The position numbers and the translations under genes are program-made. A DNA stretch of 64,000 bases from Dokdonella_A sp044227025 (GTDB taxonomy: Bacteria > Pseudomonadota > Gammaproteobacteria > Xanthomonadales > Rhodanobacteraceae): positions 434,001 to 498,000 of the forward strand of contig NZ_JBGAFX010000003.1 in NCBI RefSeq assembly GCF_044227025.1, given 5' to 3'. A model generated the notes under the pieces. It searched no databases, was not told the DNA's origin, and was given only the letters and a program-made list of their open reading frames with translations. Of the stretch, positions 35,773 to 43,604 are shown one piece after another; the first letter of the stretch is position 1, and every line of letters starts with the position of its first letter.

Positions 35773-36515
35773 GCGCGGTCGAGGAGACGCGTCCGCCGCC
35801 GGTCCCGGTGGTGCGCGATTCGACCTCGGCGTTGCAGAACATGCTGCCGCATGTGATCGACACCCTGCGGCGCGAGCCGGCCGTCGCGATCACGCTGGGC
35901 TACCTGCTCGTCGCGATGGCGGGCATTTTCTACAACTACTGGTTCTACCGAGCGTTCGACATCCCGGTGCTGACGCTGTCGCAGATCAGCGACTTCCTCG
36001 TCGCAGGACTGCAACGACCGATGGCGTTGCTGCTGGTGCTGTCGACGTTCCCGCTGTGCTGGCTCATGGACCTGTACAACCTGCGCAGCCGGCGCCGGCA
36101 TCTCGATGCGCTCGCGCTGTTGCGCGCGTCGGATTCCCTGTCCGGCTATCAGCGCCTGCGTCGCCGTTTCCTTGAATGGCGTGTTGGCGAGATGTGGTAC
36201 ACGCAGCTCAGCTATGTCGCGGTGATCGCCGTATACGGGTGGGCGTTCGTCGGGATCTATGCCAAGTACCGCGCCGAGGCGGTCAAGCGCGGCGAGGTGG
36301 CCGAGGTGCGGATCTGGCTGAATGGCGAGGACGGCGGGCTCGCGGCGGGCGAGTCCGGCACCTGGAGCTATCTCGGCGCGGTTGCCAACTACGTGTTCGT
36401 CTACGACCGTACCGAGCGGCGGGCGCTCGTGCTGCCGGTCAATGCGATCGCGCGCCTGCAGCCGATGCCGGCGCCAAAGCGCCCGGCGAGCCTGTTCGTG
36501 GTGCCGTTCCCCTGA
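35769..36515 (+). CDS. Membrane protein of unknown function
   Basis: A 248-residue protein with TM segments (AVAITLGYLLVAMAGIFYNYWFY, MALLLVLSTFPLCWLMDLYNL, QLSYVAVIAVYGWAFVGIYAKY) and a C-terminal soluble domain (EVAEVRIWLNGEDGG to NAIARLQPMP). The proposed start is TTG at 35769, which overlaps the Fe-S carrier stop as TTGA. The first ATG in this frame after that is 35841, giving a shorter protein but keeping all TM segments. Same strand and tightly coupled to the carrier gene. No family recognised. Confidence 0.6.
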   Translation: MSAVEETRPPPVPVVRDSTSALQNMLPHVIDTLRREPAVAITLGYLLVAMAGIFYNYWFYRAFDIPVLTLSQISDFLVAGLQRPMALLLVLSTFPLCWLMDLYNLRSRRRHLDALALLRASDSLSGYQRLRRRFLEWRVGEMWYTQLSYVAVIAVYGWAFVGIYAKYRAEAVKRGEVAEVRIWLNGEDGGLAAGESGTWSYLGAVANYVFVYDRTERRALVLPVNAIARLQPMPAPKRPASLFVVPFP

Positions 36516-36532
36516 CACCGAGTCTGGGCTGG

Positions 36533-36561
36533 TTGCGCCAATTCACTGATTCCATTACCAT
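36533..36561 (+). promoter_or_regulatory. Candidate promoter of the rpsF operon
   Basis: TTGCGC (36533-36538) and TACCAT (36556-36561) are separated by 17 bases, upstream of the S6 leader. A plausible sigma-70 promoter. Confidence 0.5.
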
Positions 36562-36601
36562 CCGCGCCCCTTGGCTACGTCCAAGGCCTTGCCTCACCGC
36601 G

Positions 36602-36639
36602 CCGCGGGAGGCTGCCGCCCCGGAAATTCCTCCGTGCGG
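36602..36639 (+). promoter_or_regulatory. Leader hairpin ahead of rpsF, possible S6:S18 autoregulatory motif
   Basis: CCGC-GGGAGG at 36602-36611 can pair with CCTCC-G-T-GCGG at 36629-36639, leaving an internal region with CCGCCCCGG. It lies 20 bases before the rpsF start. In many bacteria the S6:S18 complex binds an rpsF leader with a conserved CCG to repress the operon. Placement and the CCG-rich loop fit, but this is inferred from structure only. Confidence 0.45.
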
Positions 36640-36658
36640 TACCCACAAGGAGTTGCAA

Positions 36659-37105
36659 ATGCGTCATTACGAAGTCGTGTTCCTGGTCCATCCCGACCAG
36701 AGCGAGCAGGTGCCGGCGATGGTCGAGCGCTACAAGGCGCTGATCGAAGGTGCCAACGGCAAGATCCACCGCCTCGAAGACTGGGGTCGCCGCCAGCTCG
36801 CGTATCCGATCCAGCACCTCGCCAAGGCGCACTACGTGCTGCTCAACATCGAGTGCGACGCCCCGGTGCTGGCCGAGTTGCAGTCCGGTTTCCGCTTCAA
36901 CGACGCGGTGCTGCGCCACCTGATCGTGACGCGCGAGAACGCGGTGACGGAAATGTCGCCGATCATGAAGAACAAGGACGACAAGGGCGGCCGCCGCCGC
37001 GACGACGAGGGCTTTGGTTTCGGCAGCGACGACGACGAACCGCGTCCGCGTCGCGAGCGCGCTCCGCGCGAAGAAGCCTCGGCTCCCGTCGAAGCCGCCG
37101 AATAA
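36659..37105 (+). CDS. rpsF: 30S ribosomal protein S6
   Basis: A 148-residue S6 protein. MRHYEVVFLVHPDQSEQVPAMVERYKALI and RLEDWGRRQLAYPIQHLAKAHYVLLNIEC are the family core. The C-terminal tail is long and alternates acidic and basic runs (KGGRRRDDEGFGFGSDDDEPRPRRERAPREE), as in xanthomonad S6. AAGGAG lies 6 bases before the start. First gene of the rpsF-rpsR-rplI operon. Confidence 0.97.
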   Translation: MRHYEVVFLVHPDQSEQVPAMVERYKALIEGANGKIHRLEDWGRRQLAYPIQHLAKAHYVLLNIECDAPVLAELQSGFRFNDAVLRHLIVTRENAVTEMSPIMKNKDDKGGRRRDDEGFGFGSDDDEPRPRRERAPREEASAPVEAAE

Positions 37106-37135
37106 GCACCCGCCCAGGTCCGAAGGAATATTCCC

Positions 37136-37360
37136 ATGTCCAAGTTCTTCCGCCGCAAGAAGTTCTGCCGTTTCACCGCCGAGGGCGTGACCGAGATCGA
37201 CTACAAGGATCTCAACATGCTGCGCCAGTACATCAGCGAGACCGGCAAGATCGTGCCGAGCCGCATCACCGGCACCAAGGCGCGCTACCAGCGCATGCTG
37301 GGCACTGCGGTCGAGCACGCACGCTTCCTCGCGCTGCTGCCCTACAGCGACGCCCATTGA
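37136..37360 (+). CDS. rpsR: 30S ribosomal protein S18
   Basis: A 74-residue S18, which pairs with S6 on the platform of the small subunit. FFRRKKFCRFTAEGVTEIDYKDLNMLRQYI and GKIVPSRITGTKARYQR are diagnostic. It starts 30 bases after rpsF. Confidence 0.97.
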   Translation: MSKFFRRKKFCRFTAEGVTEIDYKDLNMLRQYISETGKIVPSRITGTKARYQRMLGTAVEHARFLALLPYSDAH

Positions 37361-37394
37361 AACGAGCGTCGCGCGTGAGCGCGACGACCACTTT

Positions 37395-37428
37395 CCCTCT
37401 CCCCGCCGGGAGAGGTTGGGGTGAGGGG
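37395..37428. repeat. CCTCTCCC...GGGAGAGG dispersed repeat
   Basis: CCTCTCCC (37396-37403) and GGGAGAGG (37408-37415) form a perfect stem, followed by GGGGTGAGGGG. The CCCTCTCCC-GGGAGAGG-GGGGTGAGGG form is a well-known intergenic repeat in gamma- and betaproteobacteria. It sits between rpsR and rplI. Confidence 0.6.
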
Positions 37429-37519
37429 AAGTGATCGCGTCGATACGACCCTTCCCTCGCCAGCATTCGGACAGCGCAAGCTGCGCCGGCCAACCCGACG
37501 CTAACGAATAGGTAATCCC

Positions 37520-37969
37520 ATGGAACTGATCCTCCTGCAAAAAGTGAAAAACCTCGGCAACCTCGGCGACAAGGTCAAGGTGAAGCCGGGCTACGGCCGC
37601 AACTTCCTCGTGCCGCAGGGCAAGGCGACCGCGGCCACGGCCGACAACATCGCCGAGTTCGAGAAGCGCCGCGCCGAGTACGAGGCGAAGGCGAACCAGC
37701 TGCTCTCCGGCGCCGAAGCGCGCAGGGCGCAGTTCGAAGGCGCGTCGGTCACGATCAAGGCGAACGCGAGCCCGGAAGGCAAGCTGTTCGGCTCGGTCGG
37801 CCCGCGCGACATCGCCGAGGCGTTCACCGCCGCCGGCAGCGCCCTCGACAAGAGCGAGGTCGTGATGAGCGAAGGCCCGCTGCGCCACATCGGCGAGTTC
37901 GACGTGCAGGTGCACCTGCATGCCGACGTCAACACCACGGTCAAGGTCGTCATCACCGGCGAAGACTGA
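37520..37969 (+). CDS. rplI: 50S ribosomal protein L9
   Basis: A 149-residue L9. The N-terminal domain MELILLQKVKNLGNLGDKVKVKPGYGRNFLVPQGKA and the connecting helix (FEKRRAEYEAKANQLLSGAEARRAQFEGA) are typical. A palindromic repeat separates it from rpsR and a strong terminator follows. Confidence 0.97.
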   Translation: MELILLQKVKNLGNLGDKVKVKPGYGRNFLVPQGKATAATADNIAEFEKRRAEYEAKANQLLSGAEARRAQFEGASVTIKANASPEGKLFGSVGPRDIAEAFTAAGSALDKSEVVMSEGPLRHIGEFDVQVHLHADVNTTVKVVITGED

Positions 37970-37991
37970 TCCGTTTTGACATCGCTTCGAC

Positions 37992-38020
37992 AAACGGGCG
38001 CCTTCGGGCGCCCGTTTCGT
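37992..38020 (+). terminator. Rho-independent terminator after rplI
   Basis: AAACGGGCGCC and GGCGCCCGTTT form an 11-bp perfect stem with a TTCG tetraloop, followed by TCGTTT. It ends the S6-S18-L9 operon. Confidence 0.85.
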
Positions 38021-38103
38021 TTCCAGAGTGGCGAACAGCTTGAAACACGAAGCGCGCCGGCCGTTGAAGCATGAGCCGGATCGCAGCTTCGCATACGCAC
38101 AGG

Positions 38104-38112
38104 TTATCCACA
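38104..38112 (+). promoter_or_regulatory. Consensus DnaA box upstream of dnaB
   Basis: TTATCCACA is a perfect match to the R1-type DnaA binding site and lies 68 bases before the dnaB start, in the likely promoter region. Single occurrence, so regulatory rather than an origin. Confidence 0.6.
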
Positions 38113-38179
38113 GAGTTGTTGTCTCGACAGCTGAGACTGCGCCGCGGATGATTCACCGCCGAATGAGTATGCCGTCGCC

Positions 38180-39565
38180 ATGGCCCTGACCGAACGCAAG
38201 AACGTCACCAACATCGAAGCGTTGCGCGTTCCGCCGCATTCGATCGAAGCCGAGCAGGCAGTGCTCGGTGGCCTGATGCTCGCGCCGGAGTCGTGGGATC
38301 GCGTCGCCGATCGCCTCAACGAGGACGACTTCTACCGCAAGGACCACCGCCTGATCTTCCGTGCGATCGGCGATCTGTCGGCGAAAGGCATGCCCTACGA
38401 CGCGATCACGCTCGGCGACTGGTTCCAGGCGCAGAACCTGTCCGAGCTGGTCGGCGGCACCACCTACGTGATCGAGCTTGCGAACTCGACGCCGAGCGCC
38501 GCGAACATCACCGCGTATGCCGACATCGTGCGCGAGAAATCGGTACTGCGGCAGTTGATCGACGCCGGCACCGACATTGCCGGCGATGCCTTCCAGCCGG
38601 AAGGGCGCTCCAGCCAGGAACTGCTCGAAGTCGCCGAGCAGAAGGTGTTCCACATCGCCGAAGCCGGTGCGCGCGGGCGCAAGGGTTTCGTGCAGATGCG
38701 CACCGCGGTCAAGGAAGCGTTCCAGATCCTGCATCAGCGCTACGAGAATCGCGGTTCGGTTACCGGGCTCCCGACAGGCTTCCTCGACCTCGACGAGATG
38801 ACCGCCGGCTTGCAGCCGTCCGACCTCATCATCGTCGCGGCGAGACCGTCGATGGGAAAAACCGCATTCGCTGTCAACATGGCCGAAACGGTGGCGATGC
38901 GCGCGAGGAAGGCGGTTGCGATCTTCTCGATGGAAATGTCGGCCTCGCAGCTCGCGTTCCGCCTGATCTCCTCGCTCGGTCGCATCAACCAGCAGCATCT
39001 GCGCACCGGCGACCTCGCCGAGGAGGAATGGCCGCGCGTGACCAACGCGATCACGCTGCTCAGCGATGCGAAGATCTTCATCGACGACACGCCGGCCTTG
39101 TCGCCGGGCGAATTGCGCGCGCGTGCGCGCCGCCTCAAGCGCGAACACGACCTCGGCCTCATCGTCATCGACTACCTGCAACTGATGCAGGTGCCCGGGA
39201 CCAAGGAGAATCGCGCCACGGAAATTTCAGAAATCTCGCGCAGCCTGAAGGCGCTGGCGAAGGAACTGAACATCCCCGTGATCGCGTTGTCCCAGCTGAA
39301 TCGCTCGCTCGAACAGCGCACCGACAAGCGGCCGATGATGGCGGACCTGCGCGAATCCGGCGCGATCGAGCAGGACGCCGACGTCATCATGTTCATCTAC
39401 CGCGACGAGTACTACAACCCGGAATCGGGCGACAAGGGCGTCGCCGAAATCATCATCGGCAAGCAACGAAACGGCCCGACCGGGATGGTCAAGCTGGCGT
39501 TCCTCGGCCAGTACACGAAATTCGAAAACCTCGCGAGCAACAGTTATGCCGGAGGATTCGGGTAG
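38180..39565 (+). CDS. dnaB: Replicative DNA helicase DnaB
   Basis: A 461-residue hexameric helicase that unwinds DNA at the fork. The N-terminal domain begins PPHSIEAEQAVLGGLMLAPESW. The RecA-like domain has Walker A (ARPSMGKTAFAVNMAE), Walker B (LIVIDYLQLM) and SQLNRSLEQRTDKRP. Length equals the family norm, with no intein. The start at 38180 follows a region with a DnaA box. Confidence 0.97.
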   Translation: MALTERKNVTNIEALRVPPHSIEAEQAVLGGLMLAPESWDRVADRLNEDDFYRKDHRLIFRAIGDLSAKGMPYDAITLGDWFQAQNLSELVGGTTYVIELANSTPSAANITAYADIVREKSVLRQLIDAGTDIAGDAFQPEGRSSQELLEVAEQKVFHIAEAGARGRKGFVQMRTAVKEAFQILHQRYENRGSVTGLPTGFLDLDEMTAGLQPSDLIIVAARPSMGKTAFAVNMAETVAMRARKAVAIFSMEMSASQLAFRLISSLGRINQQHLRTGDLAEEEWPRVTNAITLLSDAKIFIDDTPALSPGELRARARRLKREHDLGLIVIDYLQLMQVPGTKENRATEISEISRSLKALAKELNIPVIALSQLNRSLEQRTDKRPMMADLRESGAIEQDADVIMFIYRDEYYNPESGDKGVAEIIIGKQRNGPTGMVKLAFLGQYTKFENLASNSYAGGFG

Positions 39566-39699
39566 GTCAGCCAGCAGGGGCGGCTGCGGCCGCGGTGTCG
39601 CAGGGTGCCTGCCAGCACCATGACGAGGCTGCGGCGCCGTGTCCGGGCCGCTCCTGCGCGGCGTACGACATCAGGATTCCACTTCCGCAAGGAGACAGC

Positions 39700-40779
39700 A
39701 TGCGCGCGACCTGCGCGACGATCCATCTTGGAGCCCTGCGCGAGAACCTGCGACGCGTGCGCGAGCTCGCGCCGGGCGCGCGCGTGATGGCGGTGGTCAA
39801 GGCCGACGGCTATGGCCACGGCCTCGAACGTGTTGCGCGCGCGCTCGAAGGCGCCGATGCATTCGGGGTCGCCGGCATCGCCGACGGCCAGCGCCTGCGC
39901 GCGGCCGGCGTCTCGCAACGAATCGTCGTGCTGTCCGGCCATGACGAGGCGACCGATCTCGCCGAGATGCGCCGCCTGCGCCTCGACACGGTCGTGCATT
40001 GCGAGGCGCAAGTCGATCTGCTCGCCGCGGATCACGATCCCCGCCCGCTGCGCGTCTGGCTCAAGGTCGACACCGGCATGCACCGCCTCGGCATCGCACC
40101 CGAACGCGCGCGCGACGTGCATGCGCGCCTGCGCGCGCTCGCCTGCGTCGATCGCGACATCGCGCTGATGACCCATTTCGCGAACTCCGACGTGTTCGAC
40201 GACGCAATGACGACCCAGCAGATCGAGCGCTTCGAGCGCGCCACCATCGGTCTCCAGGGCGAGCGCTCGCTGTCGAATTCGGCCGGCGTGTTTGGCTGGC
40301 CCGAGGCGCAGGGACAATGGGTGCGCGTCGGCGGTGCGCTGTACGGCATGTCGGTGGTCGCCGGTCGCATCGGCGCCGATTTCGGTTTCCGCCCGGCGAT
40401 GACGCTCGCGACGCGCCTGGTCGCGATCAACCGCGTGCGCAAGGGCGAGCACGTCGGCTACGCAGCGACCTGGACTGCGCCGGAGGACATGCCGATCGGC
40501 GTCGCCGCGATCGGCTACGGCGACGGTTATCCGCGCCATTCCGACGGCGCCACTCCGGTGCTCGTCAACGGCACGCGAGCGGGCATCATCGGCCGCGTCT
40601 CGATGGACCTCGTCACGATCGACCTGCGCCAGCATCCGGACGCGAAGATCGGCGACGCGGTCGTGCTCTGGGGTCGCGGGCTGCCGGTCGAGGAAGTCGC
40701 CGCGCACGCACAGACGATCGCCTACGAACTCACCTGCGGCGTCACGCGGCGCGTGCGCTTCGTCGAGGACGAGGGCTGA
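39700..40779 (+). CDS. alr: Alanine racemase
   Basis: A 359-residue PLP enzyme that makes D-alanine for peptidoglycan. VVKADGYGHG holds the Schiff-base Lys (residue 34), LKVDTGMHRLG follows, and HVGYAATW carries the catalytic Tyr. YGDGYPRHSDG and GRVSMDLVTID complete the C-terminal domain. AAGGAG lies 4 bases before the ATG. The stop overlaps the radA start (TGATG). 134 bases separate it from dnaB. Confidence 0.95.
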   Translation: MRATCATIHLGALRENLRRVRELAPGARVMAVVKADGYGHGLERVARALEGADAFGVAGIADGQRLRAAGVSQRIVVLSGHDEATDLAEMRRLRLDTVVHCEAQVDLLAADHDPRPLRVWLKVDTGMHRLGIAPERARDVHARLRALACVDRDIALMTHFANSDVFDDAMTTQQIERFERATIGLQGERSLSNSAGVFGWPEAQGQWVRVGGALYGMSVVAGRIGADFGFRPAMTLATRLVAINRVRKGEHVGYAATWTAPEDMPIGVAAIGYGDGYPRHSDGATPVLVNGTRAGIIGRVSMDLVTIDLRQHPDAKIGDAVVLWGRGLPVEEVAAHAQTIAYELTCGVTRRVRFVEDEG

Positions 40780-42158
40780 TGGCCAAGGCGAAGACTGCGT
40801 ACGTCTGCACCGAATGCGGTGCGGAACATTCTAAGTGGCAGGGCCAGTGCGTCGAGTGCGGAGCATGGAACACGCTCAGCGAATTCGTCGTGCAGCCGGC
40901 CTCGAAGTCGGCGGCGGTGAATCCCCGCGGCGGTTACGCCGGTGCGGTCGACGCGCCGAGAGTGACCAGGCTCGCGACCGTCGCGGCCGAATCCGAGCAG
41001 CGCAGTGCGACCGGCATCACCGAACTCGACCGGGTGCTCGGCGGTGGCCTCGTCGCCGGTTCGGTCGTGCTGATCGGCGGCGATCCCGGCATCGGCAAGT
41101 CGACCCTGCTCTTGCAGATGCTCGGTGCGATCGGCCAGCGCGTGCGCGGGTTGTACGTGACCGGCGAGGAATCGCTGGCGCAGGTCGCCTCGCGCGGACA
41201 GCGCCTCGGCATCGTGCTGGATGGACTCGAAGCGCTGGCCGAGACGTCGATCGAGCGCATCCTCACCGAGGCGATGAACGGCAAGCCCGAGGTGCTGATC
41301 ATCGATTCGATCCAGACGATCTGGACCGAGACGCTGACTGCCGCGCCGGGTTCGGTGTCGCAGGTGCGCGAGTCCGCGGCGCGCCTCGTGCGCTTCGCCA
41401 AGGAAACCGGCACCAGCGTGTTCCTGGTCGGCCATGTGACCAAGGAAGGCGGTATCGCCGGCCCGCGCGTGCTCGAGCACATGGTCGATGCGGTGCTGTA
41501 CTTCGAGGGCGAATCCGGCAGCCGTTTCCGCATCCTGCGCGCGTTCAAGAACCGCTTCGGCGCGGTCAACGAACTCGGCGTGTTCGCGATGGGCGACAAG
41601 GGCCTGCGCGAGGTGCCGAACCCGTCGGCGATTTTCCTCTCCGCGCACAGCCAGCCGACATCCGGCAGCGCGGTCATGGTCACGCGCGAGGGCACGCGTC
41701 CGCTGCTGGTCGAAGTGCAGGCACTGGTCGACCAGAGTTCGCTCGGCAATCCGCGCCGCGTCGCGCTCGGCCTGGAACAGAATCGCCTCGCGATGCTGCT
41801 TGCGGTGCTGCACCGCCACGGCGGCGCCGCGGTGTACGACCAGGACGTGTTCGTCAACGTCGTCGGCGGCATCCGCGTGCAGGAGACCGCGGCCGACCTG
41901 CCGGTGCTGCTCGCGGTGCTGTCGAGCTTCCGCGACCGGCCGCTGCCGGACAAGACCGTCGCGTTCGGCGAAGTCGGCCTCTCCGGTGAGATCCGCCCGG
42001 TGCCGAACGGCGAGGAGCGATTGAAGGAAGCCGCGACGCACGGCTTCCGCCGTGCGATCGTGCCGAAGGCGAACGCGCCGAAGAAGGCGAGGATCGGTGA
42101 GATGGAAATCATCGCGGTCGACCGGCTCGCGGACGCGCTGACCGCCGCTTGGACGTAG
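40779..42158 (+). CDS. radA: DNA repair protein RadA
   Basis: A 459-residue RadA (Sms), a branch-migration helicase in recombination. The zinc finger has Cys10, Cys13, Cys24 and Cys27 (VCTECGAEHSKWQGQCVECG). Walker A is GGDPGIGKST, the RadA-specific KNRFG motif is in FKNRFGAVNELGVF, and a Lon-like C-terminal domain follows (RPLPDKTVAFGEVGLSGEIRP). Translationally coupled to alr by overlapping stop and start. The terminal TAG is the first base triplet of a palindromic repeat. Confidence 0.95.
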   Translation: MAKAKTAYVCTECGAEHSKWQGQCVECGAWNTLSEFVVQPASKSAAVNPRGGYAGAVDAPRVTRLATVAAESEQRSATGITELDRVLGGGLVAGSVVLIGGDPGIGKSTLLLQMLGAIGQRVRGLYVTGEESLAQVASRGQRLGIVLDGLEALAETSIERILTEAMNGKPEVLIIDSIQTIWTETLTAAPGSVSQVRESAARLVRFAKETGTSVFLVGHVTKEGGIAGPRVLEHMVDAVLYFEGESGSRFRILRAFKNRFGAVNELGVFAMGDKGLREVPNPSAIFLSAHSQPTSGSAVMVTREGTRPLLVEVQALVDQSSLGNPRRVALGLEQNRLAMLLAVLHRHGGAAVYDQDVFVNVVGGIRVQETAADLPVLLAVLSSFRDRPLPDKTVAFGEVGLSGEIRPVPNGEERLKEAATHGFRRAIVPKANAPKKARIGEMEIIAVDRLADALTAAWT

Positions 42159-42251
42159 GGCGGTACGCGCAGGGCGCGTTCCGCCGATTTCGTGACGATC
42201 AAGCCACTGCGGTGCGCGGCGGGACTCGTGCTGCGCACTCGACCCGCCCTA
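42156..42251. repeat. TAGGGCGG-ended palindromic element, copy B
   Basis: A 96-bp element with TAGGGCGG and CCGCCCTA ends and an inner GCGGTACGCGC/GCGCGTTCCGC stem. It repeats the layout of the copy at 15950-16039. Here too the first TAG is the stop codon of the upstream gene (radA). Confidence 0.65.
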
Positions 42252-42263
42252 CGCGGCCAATGA

Positions 42264-42560
42264 CTAGTCGCGCAGGCTTCGCAACCAGATGACGACGAAG
42301 GCGGTTCCGGTGGCGACGAACAGCACGGCGGATGACCGGAAAAATGGACTCGCGCCGGCCTTGACCCATGCGAGTGCTTCATCGAACGCGCAGTGGTGGC
42401 CTGGGATGTAGGCGCCGTACAGGGCGCGCGTGCATGCCCGCTCGGCTGCTCGTTCGAGCTGGAACGCGACAACCAGTCCATACATCAGGGTGAAGAACAG
42501 TCCGCTCGCCCCTGCCCAGCGGCGAGCAACGCGTTCCCGCTCCGCACGCACGTCCCTCAT
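42264..42560 (-). CDS. Small membrane protein cotranscribed with the ccsA-like gene
   Basis: A 98-residue protein with two TM segments (GASGLFFTLMYGLVVAFQL and SSAVLFVATGTAFVVIWL) around a Cys-containing loop (RACTRALYGAYIPGHHCAFDE). Two Cys and three His in the loop could bind metal or form a disulfide. It overlaps the upstream gene by four bases (ATGA). Family not recognised. Confidence 0.6.
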   Translation of the reverse strand: MRDVRAERERVARRWAGASGLFFTLMYGLVVAFQLERAAERACTRALYGAYIPGHHCAFDEALAWVKAGASPFFRSSAVLFVATGTAFVVIWLRSLRD

Positions 42561-43354
42561 GCCGTGCGGTGCAGGACCACTTCGAGCACGAACTTCGAAC
42601 CGAAGAACGCGAGCAGCAGGATCGCCATGCCGGCGAGCGTCAGGTTCACCGCGCGGCGGCCGCGCCAGCCGTGGCGCCAGCGGCCCCAGAGCAGGACGCC
42701 GAACACGAGCCACGCGGCGATCGACAGCAGCGTTTTGTGCGCGAGGTGCTGCGCGAACAGGTTGTCGACGAACAGGATGCCGCTCAGCAGGGTCAGGCTG
42801 AGCAGCACGAAACCGGCCGCGATCAGGCGGAACAGCAGCGCCTCGGTCAAGGTCAGCGGCGGCAGCGCGTGCAGCAGCGCACCGAACTGGCGGTGGCGCA
42901 ACGCGCGTTCCTGCAGTGCCAGCAGGATCGCCAGCGCGGCCGCGATCGACAGTACGCCGAACGCGAGCAGCGCGATGCTGACGTGCAGCTTGATCTGCCA
43001 GTCCATCGGCTGCGGCGCGGTCGCCGGCGCGGCGAACACGTCGACACCGAGCAGTAGCGCACTGAGCGGAAACACGATCACGCCGAGTGTCGCGACCGGT
43101 CGCGACAGGTTCACGATCAGGGTCAGCGCCGAAACGACGCTCGCGACCAGCGACAGCGCGGCGAAGAAATGCAGGTCGAGCGCGCCGCGATGGGCGCCGA
43201 GCAGCACGCCGGCATGCGCGAGCACTGCTGCACCGGCGATCGCCAGCGGCAGCGTCGTCGTGGTCGCTTCGCGCCCGAACAGCGGACGCGCTAGCAGGGC
43301 GGCGGCCGCGAGATAGAGCGTGATCGCGAGCAGGGCGAGGGTGGGTATCAGCAT
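42557..43354 (-). CDS. ypjD: Cytochrome c assembly-type membrane protein (YpjD/CcsA-like)
   Basis: A 265-residue inner membrane protein of the CcmC/CcsA superfamily with about eight TM segments. HFFAALSLVASVVSALTLIVNL, KLHVSIALLAFGVLSIAAALAILLALQERALR, and FVDNLFAQHLAHKTLLSIAAWLVFGVLLWGRW include the conserved His and Trp positions. YpjD-type proteins sit next to ffh in many gammaproteobacteria, as here (divergent). Family members handle haem or transport; role of this branch is uncertain. The ATG at 43354 is chosen because the longer frame shows no TM sequence. Confidence 0.82.
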   Translation of the reverse strand: MLIPTLALLAITLYLAAAALLARPLFGREATTTTLPLAIAGAAVLAHAGVLLGAHRGALDLHFFAALSLVASVVSALTLIVNLSRPVATLGVIVFPLSALLLGVDVFAAPATAPQPMDWQIKLHVSIALLAFGVLSIAAALAILLALQERALRHRQFGALLHALPPLTLTEALLFRLIAAGFVLLSLTLLSGILFVDNLFAQHLAHKTLLSIAAWLVFGVLLWGRWRHGWRGRRAVNLTLAGMAILLLAFFGSKFVLEVVLHRTA

Positions 43355-43569
43355 GGGCGAAGTTTCGCACGAGTCGCGCGGCGTGGGCGGATTCGCGTTG
43401 CGGAGCCGTCGATCGCGACACCCGCGAGGGGGAGGGCATCGCGCCTTCCGGCGCTCCAACAAGAACTGCCGGATCCGTGCGCAGGTCATTCTTGTGGGAG
43501 CGGCGGGAGCCGCAATGCGTGGCGGCCCTCAACCTGCAGCCCTCGGCGCGCGCCAGCCGCAGTCAACGG

Positions 43570-43575
43570 TATAAT
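43570..43575 (+). promoter_or_regulatory. -10 promoter element for ffh
   Basis: Perfect TATAAT in GGTATAATTCCGC, 30 bases before the ffh start. No -35 match is visible at the usual distance. The 250-base ypjD-ffh gap otherwise shows nothing identified. Confidence 0.6.
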
Positions 43576-43604
43576 TCCGCTCTTTCCGCGCAACCGGTCG
43601 CCCC

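Noticed and set aside
38101..38140. Possible replication origin by dnaB
   Set aside because: Only one DnaA box and no AT-rich unwinding region.
38180..39565. Intein in dnaB
   Set aside because: The protein has normal length with an uninterrupted Walker A.
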